Shown here in pieces: positions 37,544-48,938 of a stretch of DNA of 64,000 nt. The notes beneath the pieces are model-generated. The model was not told the origin of the DNA. It searched no databases and worked only from the letters and a program-made list of their open reading frames with translations. The translations under genes and the position numbers were made by a program. Position 1 is the stretch's first letter. Each line of letters begins with the position of its first letter. Origin of the DNA: Epiperipatus broadwayi. Lineage: Eukaryota > Onychophora > Udeonychophora > Euonychophora > Peripatidae. The stretch spans positions 124,001 to 188,000 of the forward strand of contig JAQFVV010006502.1 of the NCBI GenBank assembly GCA_028023455.1, given 5' to 3'.

Positions 37544-37995
37544 ATGTGTATGTTTATATTTTCTTTTATACACAAATTACATGGATAAACTTTTAGACAG
37601 AAAAAAGTTACAAGTAAAAATATTTAAAAAACTTTAATTTCTACTTTAAAAAAATGTATCTTTAAAATGTGTATGTTCATATTTTCTTTTATACACATAT
37701 ATACATGGAGAAACTTTTAGACAGAAAAAAGTTACAAATAAAAATTATTTAAGAACTTTTAATTTCTACTTGAAAATAATGTATCTTTAAAATGTATATG
37801 TTTATATGTTCTTTTATACACATATATACATGGAGAAACTTTTAGACAGAAAAAAGTTACAAGTAAAAATATTTAAAGAACTTTTAATTTTTACTTAAAA
37901 AGAATGTATCTTCAAAAGTTTTTAAATATTTTTACTTGTAATTTTTTTCTGTCTAAAAATTTATCCATGTATATGTGTATAAAAGAAAATTTAAT
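37544..37995. repeat. Three tandem 124-bp units plus an inverted partial unit
   Basis: Three direct units start at about 37544, 37667 and 37792, each with CTTTTATACACA, ACATGGA, AAACTTTTAGACAGAAAAAAG and TTTCTACTT. They are followed at 37914-37995 by a partial unit in reverse orientation (TTTTTACTTGTAA, TTTTTCTGTCTAAAA, ATCCATGTATATGTG). The last direct unit and the inverted one form a hairpin. No gene. Confidence 0.8.
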
Positions 37996-39040
37996 CATTA
38001 GACATTATTAACACACCCATGGAAGCATGTTATATATATAGTTGCACTCATAGAAGTGTATTCTCTAATAGCTAGACATAGCAGTCTGGCTATTGTGAGC
38101 TTCGTAAACAATTAGTAAAATCAACATCTCAAAGTTTAATTACTGATTACATTGTAGACAGAAAACCATTAACACAGCACGAGACTGAAGTTGGCACTAA
38201 TTGTATTTTCTCTTGTGATGAATCTGATTTTTTATCAGTTCACAAACAAAACACATATTGTCAAATAATGATAATGATTAAAATAATTATAAAAAAATAT
38301 AAAATAAATTACACATAAAAACATATTATTTTGAACAAAATTAAATAGTTAATAAAAAAAACTAAGAATAGTTTGTCTTGTCAAATGTTTGAAATTTTTT
38401 ATTAGTCATACTTTATTTCCTTATTTTTTTTATGCAAATTTTAAAGTAATTTTATCTTGTTGCTTTGGATTTATGCTATTTTTGAAAATTATGGAACATA
38501 TCCCACATTTTCTAAGGTAAGTTAAGTCTATTTTTGTGTGATTTTTTTAATGTGGGTTTTTTTTGTGGAATCTATCTACCACATAAAAATAGACCCAGGT
38601 GTATTTGGTTTTCAACAATGAAGAAGGCAATAAAATTTGACATTATAATGTTACTACTAAAGATAATAACTTAAAATGTAAGTAAAATAGTTAAGGCTTA
38701 AATATAAGCACATTTGCAAAAAAATTCATGCTCTAATATATATTAATGTATGAATATAATAGTGTGCATGACATATAAATAAATAACAAATTGGTACCAT
38801 AGCTGGAAAAGTCATTATGAATTATTGATCTATTATATATACTTTCTAAATCATAAAGAAAAGAAAGGAATATTTGTGAATATTGATTACTATACTCAAA
38901 ATGTCATCATAAGAGATTGCAGAAGTGTTTTTACTGTATGGGTTTATGTAAATATATTTGTATGGGTGCACATATGTATGTACGTATATATATATATATA
39001 TATATATATATTAATTCTAATATTTTCACGGATAAAAGAT
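37996..39040. other. Non-coding AT-rich interval
   Basis: A short open stretch near 38150-38260 (IVDRKPLTQHETEVGTN) looks coding-like but matches nothing I recognise. (AT)n at 38988-39011. Confidence 0.4.
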
Positions 39041-39043
39041 GTC

Positions 39044-39275
39044 ATATTATTATTACTATTTGCGGGATATTCCATGTAGTGAAAAAGCTAAATGCTGACG
39101 TTTCAGTACAATATCAAGTACCTTCCTCAGAGCGCTCTGAGGAAGGTACTTGATATTGTACTGAAACGTCAGCATTTAGCTTTGAGGAAGGTACTTGATA
39201 TTGTACTGAAACGTCAGCATTTAGCTTTTTCACTACACGGAATATCCCACAAATAGTAATAATAATAATATATAT
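39044..39275. repeat. Perfect palindrome of hammerhead-like 45-bp units
   Basis: The centre of symmetry is AGCGCT (39131-39136). The left arm extends through TTTAGCTTTTTC-type sequence to TTATTATTACTATTTG. The right arm has the same sequence but with a 45-bp unit exactly duplicated in tandem (39139-39183 and 39184-39228) before TTCACTACACGGAATATCC. Each unit holds GAGGA, GGTAC...GTAC, GAAACGTC and AGCATTTAGC. Confidence 0.9.
39126..39185 (+). ncRNA. Hammerhead-like ribozyme motif in the 39.1-kb palindrome
   Basis: CTGAGGA (core CUGANGA), stem II AG-GTAC/GTACT with one bulge, GAAAC, then GTC, the classic hammerhead cleavage triplet, followed by AGC. Stem I can form GCT/AGC next to the core. 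In a tandem setting it extends past an ATTTA/ATTTA internal loop to GC/GC. The minimal stem III (ACGT) is typical of PLE-type hammerheads. The second tandem unit has TTGAGGA (C3 to T). The core is complete on this unit and on its mirror; activity is inferred. Confidence 0.5.
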
Positions 39276-39502
39276 ATATGTACGTTCGAACGCATGTTTG
39301 GCTAAAATATATAAGCAATAAGGTATTATGATTAAGTTTCAGTTATTATTTGTGATACGATGCTAATGCTTTCTACATTGATAAGATTTATTTTAGCATT
39401 TTCCTTCTTTGATAAAATATAATATTTTCAGATAAAATCAGTCCTCTAGTTGAAATGTTAAAAGCCAGCTGTGGAGCTAAACAATTTTGTTTTCTTTGTT
39501 TC

Positions 39503-39504
<2 letters not shown>

Positions 39505-39594
<90 letters not shown>
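39505..39594. repeat. (AT)n microsatellite
   Basis: Pure AT tract of about 90 bases. Confidence 0.95.
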
Positions 39595-39596
<2 letters not shown>

Positions 39597-39599
39597 ATG

Positions 39600-42350
39600 C
39601 ATAAAGCTAGACAGACATTTTTTAAATATTCTGATAAATAACATTTACAATTAAACCACTACATCATCAAATAAAACTGTCGAAAATATCGTCTTTATAA
39701 TACTCAAGTGATATGGTAGTCTAATTGTAAATGTAGGCTGTCGTAATATATGTGCGTACATATATAGTAATAACATTCATATTTTAGAAAAAATGTTAAC
39801 TTGAGATAATGTCAAATGTTAAATCTGGATTTCAAAATTTATTTAATAATGATTATTTGTAGACATTCAACTGTAAAATTATTAATTTGTTCTAAGATTT
39901 TAATATCATATGTGTTTAATTGATATCACTGAGCTTAATCTTGGTCATAATTTATTTCCATAACAAGAATTGATGAAATCGGTTAAAAATTTTTAAATTG
40001 CTTTGTCATATTATTCACATTAAAAGATTATTTTGCAAAATCCTTATTACCTGCAATTTACTAATGATAATCTTTTTTTTTCCTCTTTTTGATTTTTTAA
40101 AATAAGTTTTTAGGAAAAAAAATCATTTAAAAGACTGATTTCTTTTTTTATGTTATTAATAAATAAACTCTATTTTAATTGTTTTAGTATTTATAAAATT
40201 AAACAGGAATTATGTGCTTAACCCGAGTAAACAAATTCTATATGAAAATCATTAATAAAATGATTGAAATAATATTAATAAAAAAATGTCCATTTTAAGT
40301 AATTATGTAAGTCGAGTATTTGCATCTTCTTAGATAATCTTTTCTGATATTTTTTGCGATTCTAAAAAAGATTGTGACAAGTAACGTGCACTGACTACCT
40401 TTCTTTTTTTTTGACAATAATAATTTGAAAAGAAACAAAATTTGTATCCATTCCGTGATAGAAATATATAAAATTGATGTTCATTTTAAATAATCTGCAT
40501 ATATTTAATAATTGCATTTCTTTAGATCATACCTAGTATCTATCCAGTCGATTAGTAATAATCATTATTATATTTATCTGAGGTGGATGGTGGTAAAGTT
40601 GTGAGTGGAATGAGTTTGATAATGGTTAATAAAAATATAACAAATCAAAATTGGCTATTTTAACTCTTTTTTAAAACAAGTTTTTATAACTTTTATGTTG
40701 TAAATGCGTTCGATATTTTTTATGAATATATGTCGTATAATAATTTATTATTTAACAAAATTATGACATATGATAAAGAAATAAAATTAATAGAATAAAA
40801 TATGATAATGATTACAAAAACTTAAATAGTAGTACATGATAAATTTATACATTGGAAATAGTAAATTCGTAATTTATTTTGAAAATATTAAAATTGAAAA
40901 TAATCAAAGGATTTAAAATTATATTTTTTAAAAGAAAGCTTGTTTTCAATTTTTTTTATTAATAATTTCAAAGATTAAATCAGTTTTAATTATATATTTT
41001 TTAAATTTTATGTTTTTTTTAATATGATTATATATATACTTAATTTTATTTTTAGATAATTAAAATGTACGATTATATATTGAACTATGTCCATATATAT
41101 ATATATATATATATATTTGTAAAAATTGAATTTCATTTATATCTTTACAAATACATTTATTATACGTATTAGTGCAGAACACAATATTTTGATTGATATT
41201 TTGCTCTTTTTCCAAACATTACCAGTGACACAGTTTGAATGATCAATTCTTAGATCATGAATATTGAATGAAAAGTGAAACTTTGTTTGCCAAAGGAAAT
41301 AAATGTATGATTTTTTAAATAATCTATGTCAGCTTTTTAAAACCAAGCTTAATTAGCAATTTTCAATCACTATATTTTATCTCTCTAGATTAATTTATAG
41401 AATTTATTGTCAGTGTTATAAGAGCAGCTTTTTAATTTTTATTTTAATTTTACTCAAATATATATTTTCCACTGAAATATATATTTGTTGTAAAATACAA
41501 TCTTCTACTTTAAATCATTAGAATTCTCTATTATTATAGTTTTGTGTTGCTGTAATTATTTTTTGATAAAAAGGCTGTTTACATCAATATATGTTCTTCC
41601 ATGTTCATATAAAATTTTATAAAATGCCGTTTATATTTTTCAGCATTTTATGTTTACGTTAAAGTGTTTAATATACAATTTTTGATTACTAATATTAATT
41701 AAATCTAAAATGTTCAGAAAAATTACAATAGGTTCAGCACCACAAAATCTTTAGAAAAAGGATAAAAATTCTTGAAATATTGTCTGAATAAATATAATGT
41801 CTTTTGTTTATGGGTAGTTGAATGAGGAGCTTGGCTGTTGTAGTGTATAAATCATTTATTTTCCAAAGTAGAAGAAAATGTAATCTATAAGTTTTATAAA
41901 AGCTGTTTTATAGTGCAAATTATGATTGAATATAGTATTTAAAATGTAATGAATCCTAATAAACACAAATTGTTACTTGATAGGCTATGCATTATAATAA
42001 TATTTATTTGCATTGAATTGTTGCTATTTTAATGCTTTAACTTATAGAATTTTCAATAAAATTTTGGATTTAAAAAAGGAAGTAATATTTCATAATTTAA
42101 ATTATATATTGGATTATTTCCATCATTTATTTAAATTGTTAAAGATTTCTAGATAATATCAGACATTATTTGAATTTCCTAAAAACCAATTAATAATTTA
42201 TATAAATAGTGAGAATATATCATTATCACAAATCTTCAAAAAATCATTATTTTACAATCTATTTACAAATATGGTTTAATTTTATGAATCAAAGAGTTAA
42301 TTACAGAGTTGAAATAATATGTCATACAAACAAAATTAGAATACAATCAT
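39600..42350. other. Non-coding AT-rich interval
   Basis: 2.7 kb without a recognisable gene, RNA or repeat boundary other than short (AT)n tracts. Confidence 0.6.
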
Positions 42351-42379
42351 AAATGCTCCTGGTAATGTGAATAAGGGAA

Positions 42380-42690
42380 TTTGTTGTGCCCCATATACAC
42401 ACTAAATTGGAGAATTGCAGACCAATATTACTGTGAGGATCCCCCAAGATAAGTATCCTTACAGAAAAGCAAAAAAGAACACTCAATGTAAATCAATATT
42501 CTTTGAATATGAATGTGAGATGGATCATACCTTTGATCTAACTAATGGAAAGAGAGTGGTTTGTGTTGAGAGAGCTGACAGAGAGTAAAAATATAAGGCA
42601 GCATGAGCTATTTCTAAACATCCTCACTCAATTAATAATAAAGAAACAAGCACTCCATTATCACAAATACAAAACATTGAATGTGCTAAT
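42380..42690 (+). pseudogene. GIY-YIG endonuclease remnant (PLE type, family 2)
   Basis: One plus frame reads CCAPYTH, stop, IGELQTNITVRI, DKYPYRKAKKNTQCKS, IFFEYECEMDHTFDLTN and GKRVVCVERADRE, then after two more stops KHPHSINNKETSTPL. IGE...R marks the second GIY-YIG strand and catalytic-arginine region. The H.FD block and the terminal INN...E..T pattern are typical of PLE GIY-YIG C-termini. It is related to 20340-20580 and only distantly to the PLE loci at 29-31 and 51-52 kb. Three stops show it is dead. Confidence 0.65.
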
Positions 42691-42699
42691 TTAAATAAA

Positions 42700-44200
42700 T
42701 AATGCAAATTTATAAAAGTGAGAATTGCAATCTGTGAAATAGTTGAGTGCCATGAATCTTAAAAATAAAGTTGAAAGCAGGCTCAGCATGTAATGTTTAG
42801 TTGAAAATAAAGTATCTTTTTTTGTTACATGTTTAGTACATAATCATAGATATGATGATAGTATTATAGAAGTTAAAGTTTAGAAATGGTACACAATATT
42901 TTAATAATTAATATTGTAATTATAGCCTAATTAAAATCTTCAATTTATGTTATTTAAAAGTTATTATACATACTTAAATGAATCCATGTTATTAAAATTG
43001 TTAATAATTTTTATATATATTTTATTTGTTCAGTTAGATTTTTTTTTCTTTTATTAAATAATATTTCTATATGTTTTTGTAGCATAAATAAGGTAAATAT
43101 ATAAAAATAAATAAATAGGATTCAAGTCTATTCTGATTTGTGATTAGTATTGTTGGGATTTGGTACTGCTGATGAAGAACGTTTGTTTGATACTGATGTA
43201 CTAATATTGTCTTGTTTTGAGCACATTGTAAAACTTTTCATCAGCTGTATGTTGTTGTATATTTTAAAATTCAGAATTTGATTATTATATACATCTTAGT
43301 CTCAGAGGAAGCTATTTCAAATCACTAAATGCCTACATATGCAGAATTAAAAAATTAACTTAATAAAGTAGTACATAATTCACATAACATTTGATTCTAA
43401 ACTTTTAGCTCTAAGACCCCTACTCTATCACTGTGCCAAACTGAACAAGACAACATTTGATTTAATGGATGATTATTGTAACTAATAATCTTAATTGATC
43501 AAATATAATATTATAAATTAATATTTGATAAATTTATAATAGATGAATTAATTTGAACTTAAAATATTATATAAAAAATATCAGGAAATCATACATTGTT
43601 TAAGTAAACATATCTACAGGCTTTCTACTGTAAATTAATTATAAATTATTTCTACAATTTTTAAAATATACTTTCAGTCTGACTTACATTGAGTAATGAT
43701 CACATCAATAGAAACATTAATTGATTTTAATTTATTTTTTAAAAAGTATTTGATTATTCTTTGCACTAGAATTTTAGAAAAGATTTAGATTGTAATTTTG
43801 TAGCGAATTAAATAAATTGTAGATGGCTGTAAAAAATAATAATTTAGAATAAATTTAAAACAAAAAAAAAAACTTCGTAAAATAAAGTAACTGACAAAAG
43901 ATATAGTGATAATTTTAAATAAATAAAGGAAAAGGAAAATAACAATGATAATAAAATGTTTTAAAATAATATATAGGAAATTCCAAAAAGTACTAAAAAA
44001 AAAAAGGAATAATAATATTATAAACAATTACAAAGGTCTTAAAGGTGGAAAATGTAATAAAAAAAGAAAATGATTTTTAGATATTTGATGAAATTAAAAA
44101 AAAAAATCTAATATGAAAAAAAATAATTGAAAAATGCAAATAGAAAGCAATAAAAATCAAACAAAAAAATTAAAAATGAAAAGAAAAGCTACATATGAAA
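42700..44200. other. Non-coding AT-rich interval
   Basis: No gene. A small hairpin at 43163-43254 has GCTGATGAA on both strands. A weak tRNA-like A/B-box pair lies on minus at 43385-43452. Both are too degraded to call. Confidence 0.45.
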
Positions 44201-44214
44201 ATAACAATTAGAAT

Positions 44215-44705
44215 ACTCTTATTAGGCCATCTATATAGAAGAACCTTCAATATTGAAAGATAAGATCCAATAAGGTATGCATTTATTGATAAGAATAAAA
44301 TTGTTGAAGTTGTTAAATAATGAGATTTAATAAAAAAAATAAAAAAAACATTTCCAGAAATATTTGACCTGATTGAAAAAAAAAAATCAATTTATAATTC
44401 TATACCAATGCATACTAAAAAAGTATTTAGCTCTCAATAAAATATTTTAAAAAAGACTGCTAGTGGTGCCATCTAAGTTCATTAAACTTATTCTTTGTCA
44501 GATTATTAAAGGAGTAAAATTAGATTTTTTAAATTCAATTTACTTATGCTCTATGCATAGAGTAGTCTCAATAGAAAAAGATCAGCTGATAAAATTGCAT
44601 TTCCATTTGATAATAAAACTATTTAAAAATTTATTAAAAAAATTAATGAATTAAATGAAAGTGAGATTACAGATAAACATGAATTATTACCAAAATTATA
44701 ATGAT
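44215..44705 (+). pseudogene. Unidentified decayed coding-like remnant
   Basis: One plus frame reads DPIRYAFIDKNKIVEVVK, then after two stops DLIKKIKKTFPEIFDLI, EKKKSIYNSIPMHTKKVFSSQ. Another frame near the end gives INELNESEITDKHELLPKL. The composition is protein-like rather than random, with several stops. I do not recognise a family. It could be a retropseudogene or an element fragment. Confidence 0.3.
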
Positions 44706-44779
44706 AGGGTCACTGTGTGATTTAAGAGTAATGAAGTTTTTTTTTAATTTAATGTTTTTAACATTTATCAGATTATTGC

Positions 44780-45470
44780 ACAATAAAAATTCCTAGAATC
44801 TTTTCTGTGCACCAATTCAACAAAATTCCTTTTCTCATCTTTTTATATGGATGTTTTTATTTTTTCTACATCAGCTTGAAATCCAGTTTAGGAGTTCAAA
44901 TTACTATCTATATTATCATCTCGTTTAACAATATTTTAATCAGATCTCCATTTCAACTTCTTAAGGTCTTAATTTTTTTAATGTATGTCAGTGATAAATG
45001 TTTATATTCTAATCAATGAAATTTGCTTTTGATTCTTGTTTATAATTTTCAACATAATTTCTCTACTGTATTTCATGGTTTGAATTCTCTAACTTAACTT
45101 TCTCTTAAATATGTGAATCGCAGATCCTCACATACAAAATTGAAATAGCACATCTATTAAAAATCTACTTCAAATAAATCCTTATTCTACATTTAAGTAT
45201 ATGATTAATTTCATCCATTATGTCTACTTTGTAATAATAATATAAACAGGATATTTATAGTTATTAACTTTTTGAAATTCATGATTACCAACGATTACAT
45301 TCTTTTTCTCTTAAAAATCATTAAACATTATTTTAATTATTTTAGTATTTATTTTTAACTCTTCTTTGTTACATTTCTATGATAACTTTTATAATATTTT
45401 CTGAAGTTCTAAAAAAATATTAGAAATAATAACCAGCTTATCTTCAAAATTTATATGACTTAAATAATAT
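44780..45470 (-). pseudogene. Decayed LINE reverse transcriptase, C-terminal half
   Basis: The minus strand gives NFEDKLVIISNIFLELQKIL (decayed FADD motif C and the following helix), CNKEELKINTKIIKIMF, IVGNHEFQKVNNYKY, then IFKRKLS, RIQTMKYSREIML and RIKHLSLTYIKKIKT separated by stops. The order matches the RT palm end, NYKYLG block and thumb/connection region of a very common animal LINE type (endonuclease-reverse transcriptase genes). The catalytic Asp pair is lost. It is distinct from the LINEs at both ends of the window. Confidence 0.65.
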
Positions 45471-45529
45471 ATATATATATAATATTCAATACAAGTATAA
45501 TGTATATACTTAACGTAGATGTAATTAAG

Positions 45530-45702
45530 GGGGAATTTGAACCCAGACTTTCAAGATCCCTACAGTTATGCACTCTATCCAATAATACCAAGATGCATAA
45601 CCACATACATGTGAACAACATAAATTATCTCCAATATACATATTTCATACTTAACCAGCACTCATAAGTTGGTGCAGATCATCATCTCCCACATACACAC
45701 AA

Positions 45703-45739
<37 letters not shown>

Positions 45740-45840
45740 ATCAGTGCTCAGCTATAGCAAATCTAAACACAGGCTTCAATCCTCTTCACTCTCCAATTCT
45801 TCACCTATCCATGTCATTGGAAATCTGGTGATAAAATGTT
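45530..45840 (-). repeat. Family A SINE-like repeat, copy A6
   Basis: Full-length-looking minus copy: GGGGGAATTTGAACCC (B-box complement), CTCTATCC, CCACATACATGTG, the hammerhead-like segment (CTTATGA, stem I CCAA/TTGG, GAAA), CACATACACAC and TCAGTGCTCAGC, then CTCTCCAATTCTTCACC. Faces A7 head to head. Confidence 0.7.
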
Positions 45841-45847
45841 TAATAAA

Positions 45848-46055
45848 GAAAGTTCTTAATATAAGCCAAGCACTGATTATATATATGTGTGGGAGATGCT
45901 GATCTGGACTAATTTATTAGTATTGTTTCAGCATGAAATACATATATTGGAGATCATTTATCTTTTTCACATGTTTGTGTTCATGTGGGTTGGTTATATT
46001 GGATAGAGTGGATGACTGTAGGGAGCTTGAAAGTTCAAATTCTCATTAATATATA
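45848..46055 (+). repeat. Family A SINE-like repeat, copy A7
   Basis: Plus copy beginning AGCACTGATTATATATATGTG, GGAGATGCTGATCTGGAC, a decayed CTGATGA box (TTTATTA), GAAA, TACATATATTGGAGATC, the ATGTTTGTGTTCATGTG block and TTCAAATTC. Together with A6 it forms a roughly 500-bp inverted pair. Confidence 0.7.
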
Positions 46056-46690
46056 TATATTAGCTTCACATTTTTATCACAAAATATTTCTCATAAAACT
46101 GCCGTAAAAATTTTGGAGATGGCATAATCTGCTCTATATTTGATACTAAGATTTACTCACCATGATAATGCTTTTCATAATTTACACATCAAAATATAAT
46201 AATTCATATTTATTAGTCCTTTACATTACTTCTCATACAACTTGAATAAGATATGTTATAGATTATGCTAAAAATACTTTTAAGTCCAGCCTTTTTCTTG
46301 GTTGATATAAGTTAAATGTTCATTGTACATAAGCGAATTATGACTATCTTGATAAAAATTTTGTTTAAAATCTATAGAAATCAAATGAGCTTTAAATACA
46401 AATATCACTGTTGCAATCTTCAAATCACTGATATCTCTTTATCACTTAAACATTTTAACATCTTATATATTTTTGTCAATAATTTTTTATTTCTTTAGCT
46501 ATTTTTTTAAGTAATCAATAATAATTTTACCACTTCCTGTAGTTTTTGACCTTCTCCCTTTATATATTTAACTAAATGGCACATTTTTTCATTAAAAATG
46601 CTTGGCAAGTAAGAAGATAATGTAATTGTAGGGATTAAACTATCAAAAATCGCATGATCCCCATTCTTTATGCTTACACAAGCTGTTTTT
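46056..46690. other. Non-coding AT-rich interval
   Basis: No gene recognised. A 68-codon minus frame (46507-46713) starts inside the adjacent foldback arm and shows no domain. Confidence 0.5.
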
Positions 46691-46692
46691 CT

Positions 46693-46984
46693 CAGAGGCA
46701 AAACTCTCCACACAGTAGTACTACTCAGAGCAAGCCAAAATTATCAATGGTTACAGGAAGGTTTGTGCATAAAATCCCTATATAGTGTTTACTCATCCAA
46801 TATCCTCATATTAGTTTCTAGCTTTCATCAGTGAGGAACCTGGATCATAAGATTTAGTTGCAGTGCTGTCAGATTCAAGGCTCATCACTAATGAAAGCCA
46901 CAAGCTAGAAACTAATCTGGGGATATTGGATGAGTAGGCACTAAATAAGGATGAGTGGCTACTGTATGGAGACTTTTGCCTCTG
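46693..46984. mobile_element. Foldback element with CAGAGGCAAAA ends and a hammerhead-like segment
   Basis: The left end CAGAGGCAAAACTCTCCACA and right end TGTATGGAGACTTTTGCCTCTG are inverted repeats. The arms share ACTCATCCAATATCC and TTAGTTTCTAGC. On minus, the left arm has TCCTCA-CTGATGA-AAGCTA-GAAA-CTAATA-TGAGGA. UCCUCA/UGAGGA would be stem I and AATA the cleavage region. The right arm on plus has CTAATGA with a longer stem II loop. Stem II is not canonical next to the core, so the ribozyme reading is tentative. Confidence 0.6.
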
Positions 46985-46999
46985 TAAAACTATAGGGAT

Positions 47000-47710
47000 T
47001 ACTTTGGGGTTTTTTGTTGTTGTTTATTATGATATAATTTTTGTAGACTTTTCCTACATATTTTATCACATTGGATTTTTCAAATAATGCTTTAATTCTC
47101 TTCTTATTGCTAAAACAACTTCAAAATGTTGTATTATTCTTTTGGGATTTTTAGTCTTATCTGTAACTTTATCTGCAATGTACAGCAACAAATTTTATAT
47201 CATCATTAACTTTTTTATACCATTTTACAATATTATAAATATTCTTTTCTTCTTAATAAATTAATTTTTAAGTGTTTCGATATAACTATTTATCTTCATA
47301 TATTTTTGTCTCAGTTTTTTCTAGATGAATTGTTTTTTTATAGTAACTATTTATATAAAAACTCCCAATAACTTAATGATTTCAGTGAAGTCTCAAATAT
47401 TCCCAAAGTCTGTTAATTTTTTTAAAGACTTGAATGTTCTAAATTAAATTTAATTGGAGTATTTTGAAGATTGGAAACATCAACTGTTGAGACAGTCCTT
47501 ATTAATAGTCTTTGTCTTTTTAGTTTGCATTAACACATATATCATAACTCACTAATCAAAAATTATTTTCTACACTGAATCTATTGAATATATAACCATT
47601 TTGAAATACCTATTTTTTATTATGAAAATATAATTCATTTCTGTTATATCTTTATCTGTATGTTTCCATACACATTTTTAATTGTCACTTTTCTCAAATA
47701 AGAATTTTTA
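47000..47710 (-). other. Interval with unassigned coding-like minus-strand scrap
   Basis: On minus near 47240-47060 a frame reads LYIADKVTDKTKNPKR, IIQHFEVVLAIRRELKHYL. It looks coding but matches no family I can name and is not part of PCNA. The rest is non-coding. Confidence 0.3.
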
Positions 47711-47714
47711 TATA

Positions 47715-48388
<674 letters not shown>

Positions 48389-48389
48389 T

Positions 48390-48930
48390 AATCTTCACAA
48401 TGTTATTCATCCATGTGTGTTTTCAATATTTATGATTTTCAAATACATGACTACTTTTTAAATTAATTGCTTCTTCACATGTCCTCCAACTTCATAAAGT
48501 CTTACAATGTCTAATTATCAGTCTGTTCTTTCAGTTCTGCAATAATTCTTCAATTGAAAGTGATATTCAGTTGAAGGTAATTAAACAAAAAAAATTCATT
48601 AAATGGCAAGATGGATTAAAAATTAGAAATTTGTTAATACTTTATGACATTAGTTGTCAACTATCTGCCTTAGTATATATTTTACAAGTTCCTTAAAATG
48701 AGATCCATATTTTAGCTTTTTAAGTTATGATTGTAATATATGAAGTAAACATTTTTACTCACATTTAGACATTCATTTTCAGTTAAGAATTATCAAGCAA
48801 CTGAAAAGAATAATTATGCAATTTTTTGGAAAAGGCAATAAACTTTTCATACAGTGTGTTGCTAAGCATCTCATCTGCAACTAATAAAAATTGGAGAGAC
48901 AGGAACGTATAGAATATATATTATGAAGTT
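48390..48930. other. Non-coding interval upstream of the PCNA pseudogene
   Basis: No further coding recognised. A processed copy would not be expected to carry a promoter here. Confidence 0.5.
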
Positions 48931-48938
48931 CTCTATTG

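Noticed and set aside
37544-37995. CRISPR-like repeat array
   Set aside because: The units are about 124 bp with no spacer structure, one is inverted, and the DNA is eukaryotic.
43163-43254. Hammerhead-like GCTGATGAAGAACGTTTGTTTGATA
   Set aside because: CTGATGA is present and a four-pair stem can form, but GAAA reads GATA and no stem I is visible, so it is not supported.
43385-43452. tRNA-like A-box and B-box on minus
   Set aside because: TTTGGCACAGTGATAGAG and TTAGAATCAAAT are suggestive, but no arms pair and no second copy was found.
46507-46713. 68-codon minus frame MWRVLPLRKTACVS... as a small gene
   Set aside because: Its start lies in the foldback terminal repeat and the rest has no domain; it is probably chance.
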